DNA from: Diatrype stigma
Taxonomy: Eukaryota > Ascomycota > Sordariomycetes > Xylariales > Diatrypaceae
Length of the DNA stretch: 64,000 nucleotides
Assembly: GCA_022225965.2 (NCBI GenBank)
Contig: JAKJXP020000128.1
Location: 48,966-112,965 of the forward strand
Direction: 5' to 3'
The notes beneath the pieces are model-generated. The model saw nothing but the letters and a program-made list of their open reading frames with translations, was not told the origin of the DNA and did not search any database. How positions within the stretch are numbered: the first letter of the stretch is position 1; each line of letters begins with the position of its first letter. This document shows positions 47,601-58,089 of this stretch, piece by piece. The translations under genes and the position numbers were made by a program.

Positions 47601-49785
47601 CGGTAGACTGTTCGTTTGGAGGACCTTGGCCGACTGCGGAAAATGTAGGTGCAGGGCCACTGCTAGTGCTATGGGTCGTGATCCCAGCGGCCCCAGCTTG
47701 TGCTTGAGCCTGTGCCTGTGCCTGTGCCTCCTTCTTCGCCTTCTGGGCTGCTCTTCGGCGAGCATTGCGACTTTTCGTGCTCTCTTTGCCATGCCCTGGA
47801 GGCACAGGAGGAGGCTGTGTAGGCTTGACAGTCGTTGCAGTCGCCTGCTTTGCCGAGATCGGTGTGTCGGATGTGCTTTGAGGCTTGACAGATGTCTTTT
47901 CGGAAATGGTTGAGGTCGTCGTTGCTGTTTCTTGTTCATCCTCGCTTCCCGAATCTGAGCTAGACTCGTCGGAGCTGGACCCATCTGAGTTGGACTCGGC
48001 TTCACTATTGTCCTCGTCAGACGACTCATCGGAAGTCGTGTCATTGCTGTCGTCACTGGTTGCTGCTTTGCTACGCCGTACGCCAGTTTCCCTTCCACCA
48101 CGAGCTCGAGGCTTGCTGACTGCACTACCTTTCGTAGTCGCTTCTTCTGGGCCGCTATCGCTATCATTGGCACTATCACAGCTGCTATTGTCATTGCGTG
48201 GCATTGTCTTGCCGTTGTTCGCGCTGGTTGCCGAATCTCCTTGAGAATTCTCATCGCTAGAATCGCTGTCTTTATCAGAGTCACTGCTATGAGAATCAGC
48301 GTCGCCTCCAAAAAGATTGACGTTATGTTCCGACTCTTCGTCAGAAGAATCGCTACTGTCGCTGTCATCCTCCTCTTCGGACTTTTCGTCGTCCGACTCG
48401 TCGTTTTCAGAACTAGCGCTAGTACCGCTGCTCGAGGTCTCCTCATCCTCTTCTACCTCGCCCACGACGTTTTCAGGGCTTGGGTTCCCCCCGTTACTAT
48501 CCATCAAGGTTGCTGAGGTAGTCTCGCTACCTCCGCTTATCTTGCTACGGGTAAGTGAGCCGGAGATGGTGGCCATATGGGAGAGCCCTTTGCCAGATGA
48601 GATGGAACCGGGAGGCAGCCCACGGTGGTCGTATTGACGAACGAGCGCAGAAACTTGCTCGGGCTCACTATCCCCTGCAAGCCCCTCGTCATCTTCCTGT
48701 TCGTTATGCTGGATTTTGCGCTTGGCTAGTGTTAGAGCCGTAGCATTGGCCCTCACCTCCTTGCGTGGCTGGGGAGTCGCTTTGGCGGGCCCTAGATGAA
48801 GGCGTGCGAGAGTCGCAGTATCCGATACTTCGGGACGGAATCCATCACTTAGCGTTGTATAGGATTTTCGAACATCCCCATCGCTGGCCATGAGGACTTT
48901 CTCGCAGATATTCAAAGGCGCCGAGGGGAAAGCAGCTTGTAATGCCGAGATCTTATCTAGAGCCTCCAAATCCAGATCCTGTGTCTTGGCAGGTTTGGCG
49001 CCAGGTTGCTCTTCCACTTCGTCTGTTTCCCCCAACGCAGCATTTTCTTCTCTAAGAGCTTGTAGCTCTTCCGCCAGGTCGTCGTCAGCGTCGAGTTCCG
49101 AGTCGTCTTCTGAGGGAGAATCCTCCTCCTCTGCCCCCTCCTCCACATTCACGGATTGCTGGTCATCAAACTGGAAATCCCTATCGCTGTCGTCATCTCC
49201 TTCCGGCTGAAACCGACCCTGATGTGGATGGGCATGAGTGCGTCCATTGGTTAGCAATAACATGGGCGTTTCATCGTTGTTCTCGTCACCGTCGCCATCG
49301 CCGTCGCCGTCATTTTCTTGGGTTGGTGGATTTTCTTGATCATACAGTAATCTGCGTTTCTTTCGGGGAGGGATGTAAACGGGTGGGCGACTAGCGGGCA
49401 CCCTGAGCATCGGACGGCCGAACGGGACACCGTCGACGAGATGCTTGCCGTCCGAGGAGATCTGGTATCGGCCGCTGATTCTTCTTCTTCTCAAGTCGTC
49501 TGTCTGGAGAGGGCGGATGAGGACCTGGTCGTCGTCCCTGAAAATGCTCTGGACAGTGGAGAAGTGCACACATTCGAACTTACTCCCGTCCGGAGCTCGG
49601 CGGTAGACGGAGTAGTCCTCCAAGCCCCACTGATCGCTCTCGAGGGGGAAGTATATGCTGTTGACCTGCTCCAGAAGCTTCGCTATCGTCGGTTGGTCCT
49701 CGAGGGAGACAGGCAGCATGAAGTTGTTGTCGGGGAGGCCATTACGCTGCACTACGACGCGCAGGCGGATGTTCTTATCGGCCAT
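44641..49785 (-). CDS. Large acidic, Ser-rich nuclear protein, coilin-like
   Basis: A single exon of 1714 codons. The N-terminal ~100 residues (IRLRVVVQRNGL...QPTIAKLLEQV...FRDDDQVLIRPL) look like a ubiquitin-like fold of the coilin N-terminal type, followed by a basic PPRKKRRLL signal for nuclear import. Residues ~150-650 are mostly acidic and Ser-rich low complexity (SDSSDSSDEESE). A folded segment appears around 1030-1090 (PGMVITWKKW...LLSQVTGVVVRIDDDATGVEVCLAKRDRN), resembling the Tudor-like domain of coilin. The C-terminus is Ser/Gln-rich with an SQ repeat (QSQSQSQSQSHSHSQ) and basic KARRKTSARF. The SQ dipeptides are possible ATM/ATR-type kinase sites. A role in nuclear bodies or RNP assembly is inference; the ORF itself is certain. 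Confidence 0.8.
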   Translation of the reverse strand: MADKNIRLRVVVQRNGLPDNNFMLPVSLEDQPTIAKLLEQVNSIYFPLESDQWGLEDYSVYRRAPDGSKFECVHFSTVQSIFRDDDQVLIRPLQTDDLRRRRISGRYQISSDGKHLVDGVPFGRPMLRVPASRPPVYIPPRKKRRLLYDQENPPTQENDGDGDGDGDENNDETPMLLLTNGRTHAHPHQGRFQPEGDDDSDRDFQFDDQQSVNVEEGAEEEDSPSEDDSELDADDDLAEELQALREENAALGETDEVEEQPGAKPAKTQDLDLEALDKISALQAAFPSAPLNICEKVLMASDGDVRKSYTTLSDGFRPEVSDTATLARLHLGPAKATPQPRKEVRANATALTLAKRKIQHNEQEDDEGLAGDSEPEQVSALVRQYDHRGLPPGSISSGKGLSHMATISGSLTRSKISGGSETTSATLMDSNGGNPSPENVVGEVEEDEETSSSGTSASSENDESDDEKSEEEDDSDSSDSSDEESEHNVNLFGGDADSHSSDSDKDSDSSDENSQGDSATSANNGKTMPRNDNSSCDSANDSDSGPEEATTKGSAVSKPRARGGRETGVRRSKAATSDDSNDTTSDESSDEDNSEAESNSDGSSSDESSSDSGSEDEQETATTTSTISEKTSVKPQSTSDTPISAKQATATTVKPTQPPPVPPGHGKESTKSRNARRRAAQKAKKEAQAQAQAQAQAGAAGITTHSTSSGPAPTFSAVGQGPPNEQSTDDQSLFEAKRKALLDAIASGGVEVDSKGGLISDDSSLTESHVGSKRKRNDGNGQEREATSQNAVPQEALVSEPATVESDTSQKRRRVDMGAGRRLLFGALGLRDPKGKDGAEKVRAKLMEGVRPLTNHRLEQEKPDTEQPTTIAGSEPSGEEDPNAWKELIFYRAVECCQEGVELSEPPFPFVQRWDPQQQNSWSHKKSDKRGGHGKRAQRDQAHFYQEENTYTKKRKHDESFEWGGEGYDETFNGIEDDVHGENNIQLNYDDVVEPDQEMNDTAAEASQFTDLDDLPSLPPDLSSLPILRPGEVKPGMVITWKKWSCSAATRWQPLLSQVTGVVVRIDDDATGVEVCLAKRDRNLDSSQKRYDPVTGKRVYDKFEAPDLEEEDDAVEGDVSGEDEGYRTVSFADMDEPKILQHPFPFAEGAEPVEAASASQAPESSVAEVPEKSDEEVPTQPEAESHVTESSVAAVRDKEDAGIDARVRSSAPATAQATGDEGRNASHSTDPQAGQGQDSIDQAGLSLSDTSQISSPSRQLHDTTSQAAGATPIDPSAIESSGYRGDVDTEANDTTAPLLSDPVASRDQSSAPVFGGDDDEVITGTPKAKYAKLTAPSSVGSVRSGRQLDYTMEEDGDGPDSLRVTEADDEVHGHGVSTILGADDDGSPGIDQEEDVTTPTPSPTKLFSSDHQVTPIKATEQSSEAPSTPGSLASINTIFCTARTSRQTQSPSKSQSQAEKTVRNPVTRTAKDLEYEEAMRKLDEQSVDDRDEEESSNIPDSFRPPNLVDDDNDDSLMSVDAVIKDEQLSLPKLRRQPSSAEAKISPPPPKRAVRKPLNSQPKKESSSQFTLPPGTQVIDLLSSSDAEQEPEPQFTEHYADEDADETYSPKSKSNTSSSLPKGPGWISKVNNKRTGLLDRTRNPTRSSTAPLSSRQFGGRQAGKGISSSQGQSQSQSQSQSHSHSQNLSSSLPELSRKGGPSGGSKARRKTSARF

Positions 49786-50969
49786 CGTGGCGGTTGCAGC
49801 ATTAGACCTGGGTTCTTGCCGGGGTAAGTTGATATTCGTCTCGTTGGGGTTTCAGTTCGTCGTAGTGTATTGTCGCAGAAGGGCTTTCGCATAGAGTAGG
49901 TAGGATTAGCAGGCAGGTAGGTACCTAGGCTATTCGCTATGTAAGCATGTGGAATAGATGGAGTGCAAGTTGAATTGAGTTGTATGTACATAAGCGACTC
50001 GTGGGCGGTGAGAAGAAACAATCCCGCCGCAAATGTGAAAGTCGAATAATTACAGTTGGTGTCTCGATAATAGTGAAGTTATCGTACAATACATAGTAGG
50101 GAAGTCTCACTTGGTAGATGGGATGCTTCAAGCTTGCTATTCGCGTACGCCTAGTGAGAGAAATCACGGTGGAGCCCCTCGGCAACGCGCTTAGACTGGA
50201 ACACGCGCCAAAGGCGCTAACAGGTTGCTAGTCTCAGTGCCTTTAGTGAGGTATTGGTGCGGGAAGGGCGCTATTCCTATGCGGCTACATCTGCGGCTCA
50301 GAGGCCAGACACGACCTCATACCTTCCTCGTTATATAAGGCTACCCAACGGGGCAATCACCGACAGCCCCTTGGGGCAATATCGGGAGTTATAAGTAAGT
50401 AGGTAACTTTTATGTAGCAAATACCCCTCTGCTACTGAGTTATAACAAATGCTTCGTCATTATATACCAATATTCCATGTATAGCATCAGTGTATTTACT
50501 AGGTAGGTGAATATTTATCAGGAGTACAAGAAATCGCCTGTGTTCTTCTCGTCTCCTGCTTTACTTCTCCCCTTTATACCGAAGGTCCTTCGAATCTTCG
50601 TGATATATGATTTATACAGGCGGGCAGACGCGTAAGCATGCGTACATGTATGTGTGTAAATAGTACATAACTGGGATATCCTATGCATTTTCATATGTCA
50701 CGGATATTGTTGATATCCAAAGACAGACAAGAGTTCCACCCAATGTGAATCACATTTATTATTCCAATCACATTTGCAATAAGCCTCACCGAGCTTACGG
50801 TGGCATACCGCCCCTGTCTAATAAATGACCCATCTTCTCGATCTGCCTTTATGTTAGCGGGGACAATGCAATACGTTACGCAGCACTGCAAAACAGCGGC
50901 CCAAACAAAGCGTAAACTGAACCACCTCGACGAGAGGACGCAAAACTAAGAATGTGGGTCTGAAGGAAA
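49786..50969. promoter_or_regulatory. Promoter of the coilin-like gene and 3' flank of GTP cyclohydrolase II
   Basis: Contains the TAGGTAGG/TACCTAGG simple motifs that recur through the intergenic DNA of this genome (49895-49930). No gene is recognised. Confidence 0.45.
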
Positions 50970-52253
50970 TCACGAAATCTGCCTGCTCACCTTGGTCTTC
51001 AGATAGCCGTCTACCTCGCGGCTCTTGAACCCACCCTTCCCCTTCCAGCTAAGCGGCACCATGGCGACGCGCTCCGTGACGCGAACCTCTCGGTTCGGTC
51101 CCTCGACGGCCCTGATCTTGTCTGGATTGTTCGTCAACAGGCGGATGTCCTGCTGCCCCAGATCCAGCAGCATCGCCGTGGCGAGACCGTAGCTCCGGGC
51201 GTCCGCCGGATGCCGCAGGAGCAGGTTCGCCTCGACTGTGTCGGACCCCAGGTCCTGGAGGTTGTACGCCTTGAGCTTCTCGCCAAGCCCGATGCCCCGT
51301 CCCTCCTGCCGCAGGTAGATGATGATGCCGCCGCTCGCGTTGCCCGGAAGCGACATGAGCCGCGCGGCCTCATCCAGCTGCTCGCCACAGTCGCAGCGCG
51401 CCGACCACGCAGTCTCGCCCGTGTAACATTCCGAGTGTATGCGAACAAGTGGGGGCCCAGCAGCGGTCGTCGGCGGCTCCGGGATCGCAACCTCGTCTGC
51501 TTTCGACTGGCTGCCGCTTGCCATGCCGCTCCTCGTTCTCCCGGGATACAACCTCCCGGTATATGCGCCCCTCACCATGCGATCCATCTCGGTCTCACCC
51601 TCGCGCGGCGCGTCGAGCGACCTGCTCCTGATCTGCGGGCCAAAGACGATGGCAAGATGCTCCTTGTGATCTACGCTGTTGGTGTACAGATGTAGGAACA
51701 TCTCCGTGCCCGTAACCGTGGGTATCCTCGCGCGCACGATGCATTCTACTTCGGGGAGGGTTTCGAGGAGCCGCGGCCGTTTCGTACCACAACCACCGGA
51801 AGGGATGGATGAATCGACGGGGATGCCACGAGGCTGCCGTTGTTGTTGTTGTTGCTGCTGCTGCTGCTGCTCGACGGAGGGCGTGGCAGTACCCGGAGTC
51901 GCCGGAGGCGTGAAGGCGGGAGACAAGAGCGACGGGGGCGGCGGTTGCACTGGATCGGGTGACGACAATGGAGGGGTAGGGTGTATGTGGGGTTGGCGCT
52001 GGACGGAGACGGCGGAAAGAGATAGCACGTCTCCCTCCAGCCTTGTCCGTGACTCGTCATTGTAGTCCTTTACTGGCTGCGACTGTGGTGAGTAGAAGGA
52101 TGGAAGATCTGTGGTGTCTTCATGCCACAAATCCCGCCGCTGCTGCTGGTGATGATCCGGCTGCTGTTGCTGCTCTTGCTGCTGCTCGTGGGGTGACCCA
52201 CTACCCATTGACGTCGTCCGGAGATCGGGCATAGTATTGGAGGTTTCCTGCAT
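50970..52253 (-). CDS. RIB1: GTP cyclohydrolase II (first step of riboflavin synthesis)
   Basis: 427 aa from the first true ATG at 52253; the frame is open further upstream only from a TTG. It converts GTP to 2,5-diamino-6-ribosylamino-pyrimidinone phosphate plus formate. Marks: [39 protein letters not shown] (zinc ligands C-x10-C-x-C), [20 protein letters not shown] (catalytic Arg), [10 protein letters not shown] and [12 protein letters not shown]. As in other fungal enzymes a low-complexity N-terminus of about 150 residues precedes the domain; here it has two glutamine-rich blocks ([15 protein letters not shown], and a run of ten Gln coded near 51838-51876). An insertion of about 60 residues separates VFGPQ from the zinc motif. 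Confidence 0.94.
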   Translation of the reverse strand: MQETSNTMPDLRTTSMGSGSPHEQQQEQQQQPDHHQQQRRDLWHEDTTDLPSFYSPQSQPVKDYNDESRTRLEGDVLSLSAVSVQRQPHIHPTPPLSSPDPVQPPPPSLLSPAFTPPATPGTATPSVEQQQQQQQQQQRQPRGIPVDSSIPSGGCGTKRPRLLETLPEVECIVRARIPTVTGTEMFLHLYTNSVDHKEHLAIVFGPQIRSRSLDAPREGETEMDRMVRGAYTGRLYPGRTRSGMASGSQSKADEVAIPEPPTTAAGPPLVRIHSECYTGETAWSARCDCGEQLDEAARLMSLPGNASGGIIIYLRQEGRGIGLGEKLKAYNLQDLGSDTVEANLLLRHPADARSYGLATAMLLDLGQQDIRLLTNNPDKIRAVEGPNREVRVTERVAMVPLSWKGKGGFKSREVDGYLKTKVSRQIS

Positions 52254-53493
52254 CCGAGATGAGACAGATGCGAGGTATTGAACAATCGGGCGGGAATTCG
52301 GGTGTTTGCCAGATGTGTACTTTGTGCGTACAAGTATATCCGACTTTTCGATTACAACGGTCAAGACAGTTGAACGGTTCTCGACTCTTGTCTTCTAAGG
52401 TTGCTAGAATCATCAGGATGGTATAATACAGTACATACATACAGTACAAGTCCAAGTACCTTCCCCAATATTACCTAATTCAGTACCTAGGTAAGTACCT
52501 ACCTAGTGGGGTCAACCAATCCCGTTGCATTAACGCCGAGGCTTATTGATAAAGACAATGTCGTTGCCAAAGATCAATACGTACATCGTACATCATAGCA
52601 CGTGAATCTCAAGAGTTAGCCAATGTTGTCTTGCAATGAAGTCCACTTTCTCAGCGTACAATACCATGTAGATGAGTTCTGGCCAACTGAGTAGCTGAGT
52701 AGCAAGTGCTTCTATGTGATAACTACCTACATATAGGTACATACATATGTAGGCACCGTCTACTCCGTATTCGGGCTCGGGCTTTACACGACGCTGAGTC
52801 GTTGACATTACCGGTACCCAATTAAGTTAAGTACCTCGAGGTTAAGTCATCTGGTGGGTCGATTAGTCAGGCTTATGTTACCTACGGACATAGCTACCTT
52901 GTACTTACTTACCCACCTACCCACTTAACCTCAGTCTTCTCAAGATTTCCATTTCTCTTCAAGACTGCGCCCTTGTTTTAAAAGATCAATTCTCCATATA
53001 TGTGCCTACTTATGAATAATATGCCAGTGTGTAGTAATACGTATTATACTCATGCCCTTTTAACCCCTCGGCTCGTCAGTTTGGCCACTACCTGCAACTA
53101 CATATACCTGCCTCCTGAGCCCTTAAATTCTCGTTCATCACTAAAAGTCCGTGAAAGACGGCTGCCACTTTAGCCGCTTCGTTACCAGCTCTTAACCTGA
53201 AGTTTTTAACATTTTAGCGCTTTTAAAACCTATAAAGATGACGACTATAAGAAGTTCGATGTTATTATTTATATTAGGTATCTTGTATTTCGATTATATA
53301 GTTTAATGAAAGACCTTATCTTATTTATATGTAATGGTTTAATAATGTCCATCCCATAAAGGTAATGAGTAAGGCGAAAGCGTATAGCTTCCATTTATTA
53401 ACCAGATAACTACACCTCGTAATGGAGCGGAAAGATGAAGGATTTAATCCTTCGCGTAAGCTTGGGTTTCTTTTGCCACAGCCTCATTATCCG
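52254..53493. other. RIB1 promoter and AT-rich degenerate DNA
   Basis: 52430-52960 is rich in TACCTACC/TAGGTAC simple motifs. From about 53140 to 53420 the DNA is AT-rich with many TA steps, resembling RIP-degraded repeat, but no protein resemblance is visible. Confidence 0.4.
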
Positions 53494-54850
53494 TCAAGTC
53501 TTAACGGTTCCTCGCCTCTGGCTAGGATGCACCTGGATCATAGCGAACCTCGCCGAAGTCACGAAGTTGTTGTCGTCCAACTTGTACTCCATGCTGCCTT
53601 TCACTCGACTTGACAAGATGTTCTTCGGTAGATCCGGCTCCTGCACCGCCGCCCAACCTATGCCGACCCCATTTACGTACTTCATGGCCGTCTTAAAGCC
53701 TCCGGTTGTGTATAAACGGGTGGTGGTGGGCGTTTTGTAGATCTGCTCGGCAAACTTGATTAAGAATTGCCCCCGAGCCCGCTGGCTCTTCTTTGCATAT
53801 CCGAAGCTAAAGGTTTCGTATGTGCCACCACTTAACTCGACATAATCAAAGAGGGCACGCTCGAGAGCCGGGCAGAGCAGGGAGGCCTCTTCGGCGGTGA
53901 AGCTTCCCGGAACTCGACCGACTTCATATTGATTCCCAGAATGAAATGAGGTTCACGTTCTTCTTAATAGCGGCCGCAAGCTCAAAGATAAGCCGCATCT
54001 GGTCGTTCGTGCGGGGGGTCAGAAACTGCGCGGAGGTAGCCGTGGGGCACCATGAAGCTAGATGCCATTAAACCGGGTCTGTTCCAGAACCATTGCGGCA
54101 TGTACGAAACCTCCAATTACTCCAGAAATATTCTCTCACGTCGCCGCACGCGGAATAGCACTAGAGGACATGGAATAGGCCACTTCTAGTCCTATATAAT
54201 CGAGCCATGCGAATGAAGTCAGTATTATGTTTCCGGAGTGTACATATTGAAAGCGAGTGTCTAGGGGCAAAAGAGTGTATTGTAAAGAGCTTAGAGTATA
54301 CTGCTTCTGATGGCTAGGTCCTGGGGACCTAGCCCCTTTATATAGACAAAAGCTGGAAAAACCGGTCCATTCTATCCCCGTATCAATATTGACATACAAG
54401 AAAGCCACAAGGATGTCCGATGCCGTACAGGAACGAAAGTCGGGGCATCACTGACTAAGTCACCCCGAGCTGAAGCAGTCCATATGCAACTATTTGCACT
54501 GCATTGCCTGGACGCAGTCATTCCTTTGTCTCCAAGGGCGTGAAGCGCAGACCGTGGAACTCCGCATCAGGAGGGATGCTTATGTTTCCTGGGGCTCCGA
54601 GATGCTCCGAATGGATCATCACGTTGCCTGTGAGGATCTGACCCAGTAGCCTTCTTCCCACCGCCCATACAGCTTCACAACTCCTCGGACGGCACGCCTC
54701 GCGACCTGGAATCCATCGCGTCGAAGCTGGCCATGCATTCCGACATGAACGTATTGTGGAAGCGGTTTGGAGAGAATCACTTCGGAAACGAGAACACCAG
54801 AGGTTCGCCGAGCGGTTTCGGGTTTGACTTGGTGGGCCCAGAGCTAAAGC
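53494..54850 (-). pseudogene. Old-yellow-enzyme family NADH:flavin oxidoreductase, broken remnant
   Basis: The N-terminal part reads leftward from about 54850 to 54518 (KPLGEPLVFSFPK, stop, FSPNRFHNTFMSECMASFD, a frameshift, VKLYGRWEEG, another frameshift, LLGQILTGNVMIHSEHLGAPGN). The C-terminal part is at about 54115-53494 (QFLTPRTND, VEFRE, frameshift, SFTAEEASLLCPALERALFD, VELSGGTYETFSFGYAKK, LYTTGGFKTAMKYVN, VQEPDLPKNILSS). These are consecutive blocks of the FMN-binding TIM barrel in Oxidored_FMN/NADH-dienone reductases. The ~390 bp between them do not encode the expected ~95 residues. At least one stop, three frameshifts and a replaced middle make it non-functional. Confidence 0.8.
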
Positions 54851-55535
54851 AGGAGATTGTAACCTTTGATGGCTTAGGGTTGGTGGCGGGGGGTTCGATC
54901 GGATGTGTGCGCTGCGTTATCTAGTGATGTATGATCAGCTGGTTCGATTAGAAAGGATTACGTTGTCTTCTTTGACCTGAACTTGTTACCTATAACGTTT
55001 GAGCTGACCGTATATGGAATGGGCATACAGCAGGAAGTGATCATTGTCTGGCTAGATGAGCTCCCTGAGCTACAGGGGAGCAGTATAGATGTTCGGACGG
55101 ACTTCTCTTCAGCTCAGAGATTAGGAATTCCTCGGTAAGTTGGCAGGCTGGATGGCATTCGATTGGGTTCAGCCTTCAGGTTTAACTACAGATGTATATC
55201 ACATCTAAGGGGATCCTCGCCAACGTCGTGTTCCCTGCTCTGAGCGCCCGCTGTAAATATCTAGGTGCCTACCTAACGCAGGCATGTATTGTCTTCATCT
55301 TAGCAGGCATTTGCATACATACCTACATACATACGCCCGTATTTGGCCAAAATAGTACCTAGGTACCGTACCGTCTTGTGTGGTTATGCCGACTCTATTT
55401 GTAGGTGGTTGATGCCAGTACTGATTCTACAACGACAACCTGCCTACATACTTACACACATACCTACTTCCTACCTACTCGACTCCTTTCTTCATTTCCA
55501 CTTGCACTGATTTCACATCACAACAAATCAAACCC
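54851..55535. promoter_or_regulatory. Promoter region of the F-box-like gene
   Basis: CATACCTACATAC-type simple motifs at 55315-55480 lead into a CA-rich leader before the start at 55536. No gene is seen. Confidence 0.4.
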
Positions 55536-57005
55536 ATGCCCCCATTGAATTCCAACTCGGTATTATCCAAAGATATCTACTTCCAAAGTTCCCCATCAGC
55601 AGAAATGGCTAACACCAAAGAAGGCAATACATGTAACGCGGAGGTTCCGTTCCCCAACGAGATCCTCCAGCTGATCATGATTTCCTCTCGTCAAGATGAA
55701 GGCACAAAGGGATTGGCCAATTACATGCGAGTTTCTCGTAAATGGAACAAGATTGCCACTGTTGCCCTGTATAGCGACGTACGTCTGACTCTTGACCGAG
55801 TTCCCAGTTGGCAATTGCACTTGCCTGCCAAGTACAAGCCGCTGGTCCAGACACTGTCGATTATGCACACAGGTCGTGACCCCGTCCTAGATGAGGGTTC
55901 TCGACTGGACAGTTATCCCGTGCGCCCCGAGCCCTATCTCCTTCAGCACCTCGCGAACTTAGTTCGCCAACTCCCTGCGCTGATGTGTTTCTCCTTGGTA
56001 GTAGCTAAAGGTTGGAATCATCAGCCAGTGATGTTTCAATCTGATTTGGCCCCTGTCGTAGCCGCGCTCCCTGCCTCTTGTGTTCACTTCGAGATGGATA
56101 CTCGGTTTTGCGATGTTGTCTGTCTCTCCCCGTCCCCAACAGATGCCACCGGCCACCTTTGCTTGGCCATCCAGAGGGTCTTACCGCGTATGAAGACTGT
56201 GCGTCTCGCGTACCACAGAATCTGCCCCGACCTCTTTGGTTCCGACATTCGGCTCCCCAATTTGCAAGAGATGTCTATTGATCTCATCGCGGAATGCGTG
56301 CTGACACAAGGAACAAGGCCTTGCTATGGCCTAACCCCAGGGGATGCCTTTGACCCTCTCTCCCTCGTTATTCGAGATCTCGTGGCTCGAGGCGATGTGT
56401 TTGCCTCTGGCGCCAAGGTCTTTTTGAACTTCTCGACCCCCTCTCCTCGTCCTTTTACTACTACATATAGTACCTATATAGTGGCCGAGATGATCTCCCA
56501 GATCGCCAGGGCATATCCTGAGCGCAGATTGGGCTGGCAAGCAGCCGAGCTCAACGCCCACCTTTCTGAGGGGTTGCCGGAGAATCCCTGGGTGATTCGG
56601 TTAGAGAATGGTGACGAGCTTTTAGGCTGCCCATTATATTGGGAGTCTCCACGCGGGAACCTGACCTTCGCTATCCAAGGAGGGATGTGGAGAGAGCTCA
56701 CTACGGGTCATAGGCTTCCCCGGTCTTTGCTAGAAGCTAGGCGAAGGCTCTCACTCGGGCCCACCACACCCGAGGCGCAGTACCATATCGCACTGCATTC
56801 TCACCAGTTCTTGCCCCTTGTATATGCAAATACCGATGTCCTAGGTCTCGTTTATAGGGAACAATGTACCGGCGCAATCTTGCTCCGAGCCGAGACCAGA
56901 GCTGGGCCAGATGCGTATCTATCGAGGGACTTGATCCACGAGGATACGCCTCCTGGCTGGACCAGAATTGGCCATGATCTTGAACCAAATCCTGCCTATG
57001 AGTGA
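55536..57005 (+). CDS. F-box-like domain protein
   Basis: A single exon of 489 codons; a second ATG at 55605 (MANTKEG) is a possible start. The region PFPNEILQLIMISSRQDEGTKGLANYMRVSRKWNKIATVALYSDV (about residues 37-81) has the F-box order L-P-x-E-I-L-x-x-I...C/S-x-x-W-x-x-I-A-x-x-x-L-Y, as in many fungal F-box adaptors of SCF ubiquitin ligases. The rest (TLSIMHTGRDP, LVRQLPALMCFSL, RVLPRMKTVRLAYHRI, DIRLPNLQEMSIDL) has the spaced Leu pattern of degenerate LRR-like repeats. The target is unknown. No sequence damage is seen, although AT-rich transposon DNA begins about 1 kb downstream. Confidence 0.7.
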   Translation: MPPLNSNSVLSKDIYFQSSPSAEMANTKEGNTCNAEVPFPNEILQLIMISSRQDEGTKGLANYMRVSRKWNKIATVALYSDVRLTLDRVPSWQLHLPAKYKPLVQTLSIMHTGRDPVLDEGSRLDSYPVRPEPYLLQHLANLVRQLPALMCFSLVVAKGWNHQPVMFQSDLAPVVAALPASCVHFEMDTRFCDVVCLSPSPTDATGHLCLAIQRVLPRMKTVRLAYHRICPDLFGSDIRLPNLQEMSIDLIAECVLTQGTRPCYGLTPGDAFDPLSLVIRDLVARGDVFASGAKVFLNFSTPSPRPFTTTYSTYIVAEMISQIARAYPERRLGWQAAELNAHLSEGLPENPWVIRLENGDELLGCPLYWESPRGNLTFAIQGGMWRELTTGHRLPRSLLEARRRLSLGPTTPEAQYHIALHSHQFLPLVYANTDVLGLVYREQCTGAILLRAETRAGPDAYLSRDLIHEDTPPGWTRIGHDLEPNPAYE

Positions 57006-58080
57006 ACAGGATCAGGCCGAGCTATATTGTATTGCAGTTGCAAAGAAAAGCACAGCTGCTGTGGAGTGCTAGAAGGCGGCTGAATGACCCCAGCAGTGTA
57101 GCTGGCAAGAGTCATATTGACTCCGAACAGGCATCATGACCTAGTTCCTGTTGTCCGACATCATTCCTTGTTATGCGAATTACATCCAAAAGGAGTAGAT
57201 CGCGCAAGTGATTATGGTGTCGGAGGCTACGTTGAGACCATCGCAGTATCATTGGATACACCATGGAGTTTCCGTACGCAGAGCTGCAGGGACCTTGGAT
57301 GTATGGTCCAATCCATGCTGCTTCGCTCTGTCAGTTGGCTGGGACCCTTGGGTTCCATCAGCAGGCGGAGAACCTTAGTATTACCTCACCAGCGTGCCAG
57401 TGTATCGCGTTGTCAATTGGGATGTTCCGCATGAAATCGTTTTTGATTATATTTTCTGTTTTCCTTAGTCTGTCATCGTGGCAGGTGCTGTCAATACGTC
57501 ACTATTCAAGGACGAACAATGAGCTTGTCACGATATAGGGGCTACCTTCACCTTTTACACCCCCCCCCCCCCCCCCGTTTAGCTATCAGAGCGTACAATG
57601 TGAGGGTCTTCCACCTGCTGCGGTACGTACACCTGATTGCTTTAGCCTTGACCCTCAGTCCCAAAGCTTCCACTACCGGATATCAACCACATGATCGAAA
57701 TTACGCTTAGATTACCATGAACCGGTTCATGCAATGGTATACATGCTACGACATCACGAACACTATTGTCAGACGGTGCCTGTTTGGTGATGGTAGCGTT
57801 ATTCGCTGGCGCGGAACTGGTATCATTAGAGGTTTGTTTATATATAAACTACCCCATAAGCACCAGCTCCAGTTCGCTGCGAAGGTAACGCCCCCTGCTA
57901 CGCATTCCGATATCCCATCCTCATTCTATTATCTCATCCTCATCTTCTCATCCCATCCATCATTCCGTCCTATCTCATTATCCCATCCCCCCTTTACCCT
58001 AATCCCAATAGCCACAAAAGCTCCGCAAATGGTCATCCACTAACCACTTCGTGCCATATATCACCTGTAAAGGATAAAAC
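57006..58080. other. Intergenic with homopolymer tract
   Basis: Contains 17 consecutive C at 57560-57576 and CATCCCATC-type simple sequence at 57910-57990. A 19-bp string GTGGAGTGCTAGAAGGCGG at 57060-57078 recurs at 62941-62959. No gene is recognised. Confidence 0.45.
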
Positions 58081-58089
58081 AACTCCCCC

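Noticed and set aside
47559..48637. Frames on both strands inside the coilin-like gene
   Set aside because: Low-complexity Ser/Asp coding DNA opens the other frames; the 1714-codon frame explains the region.
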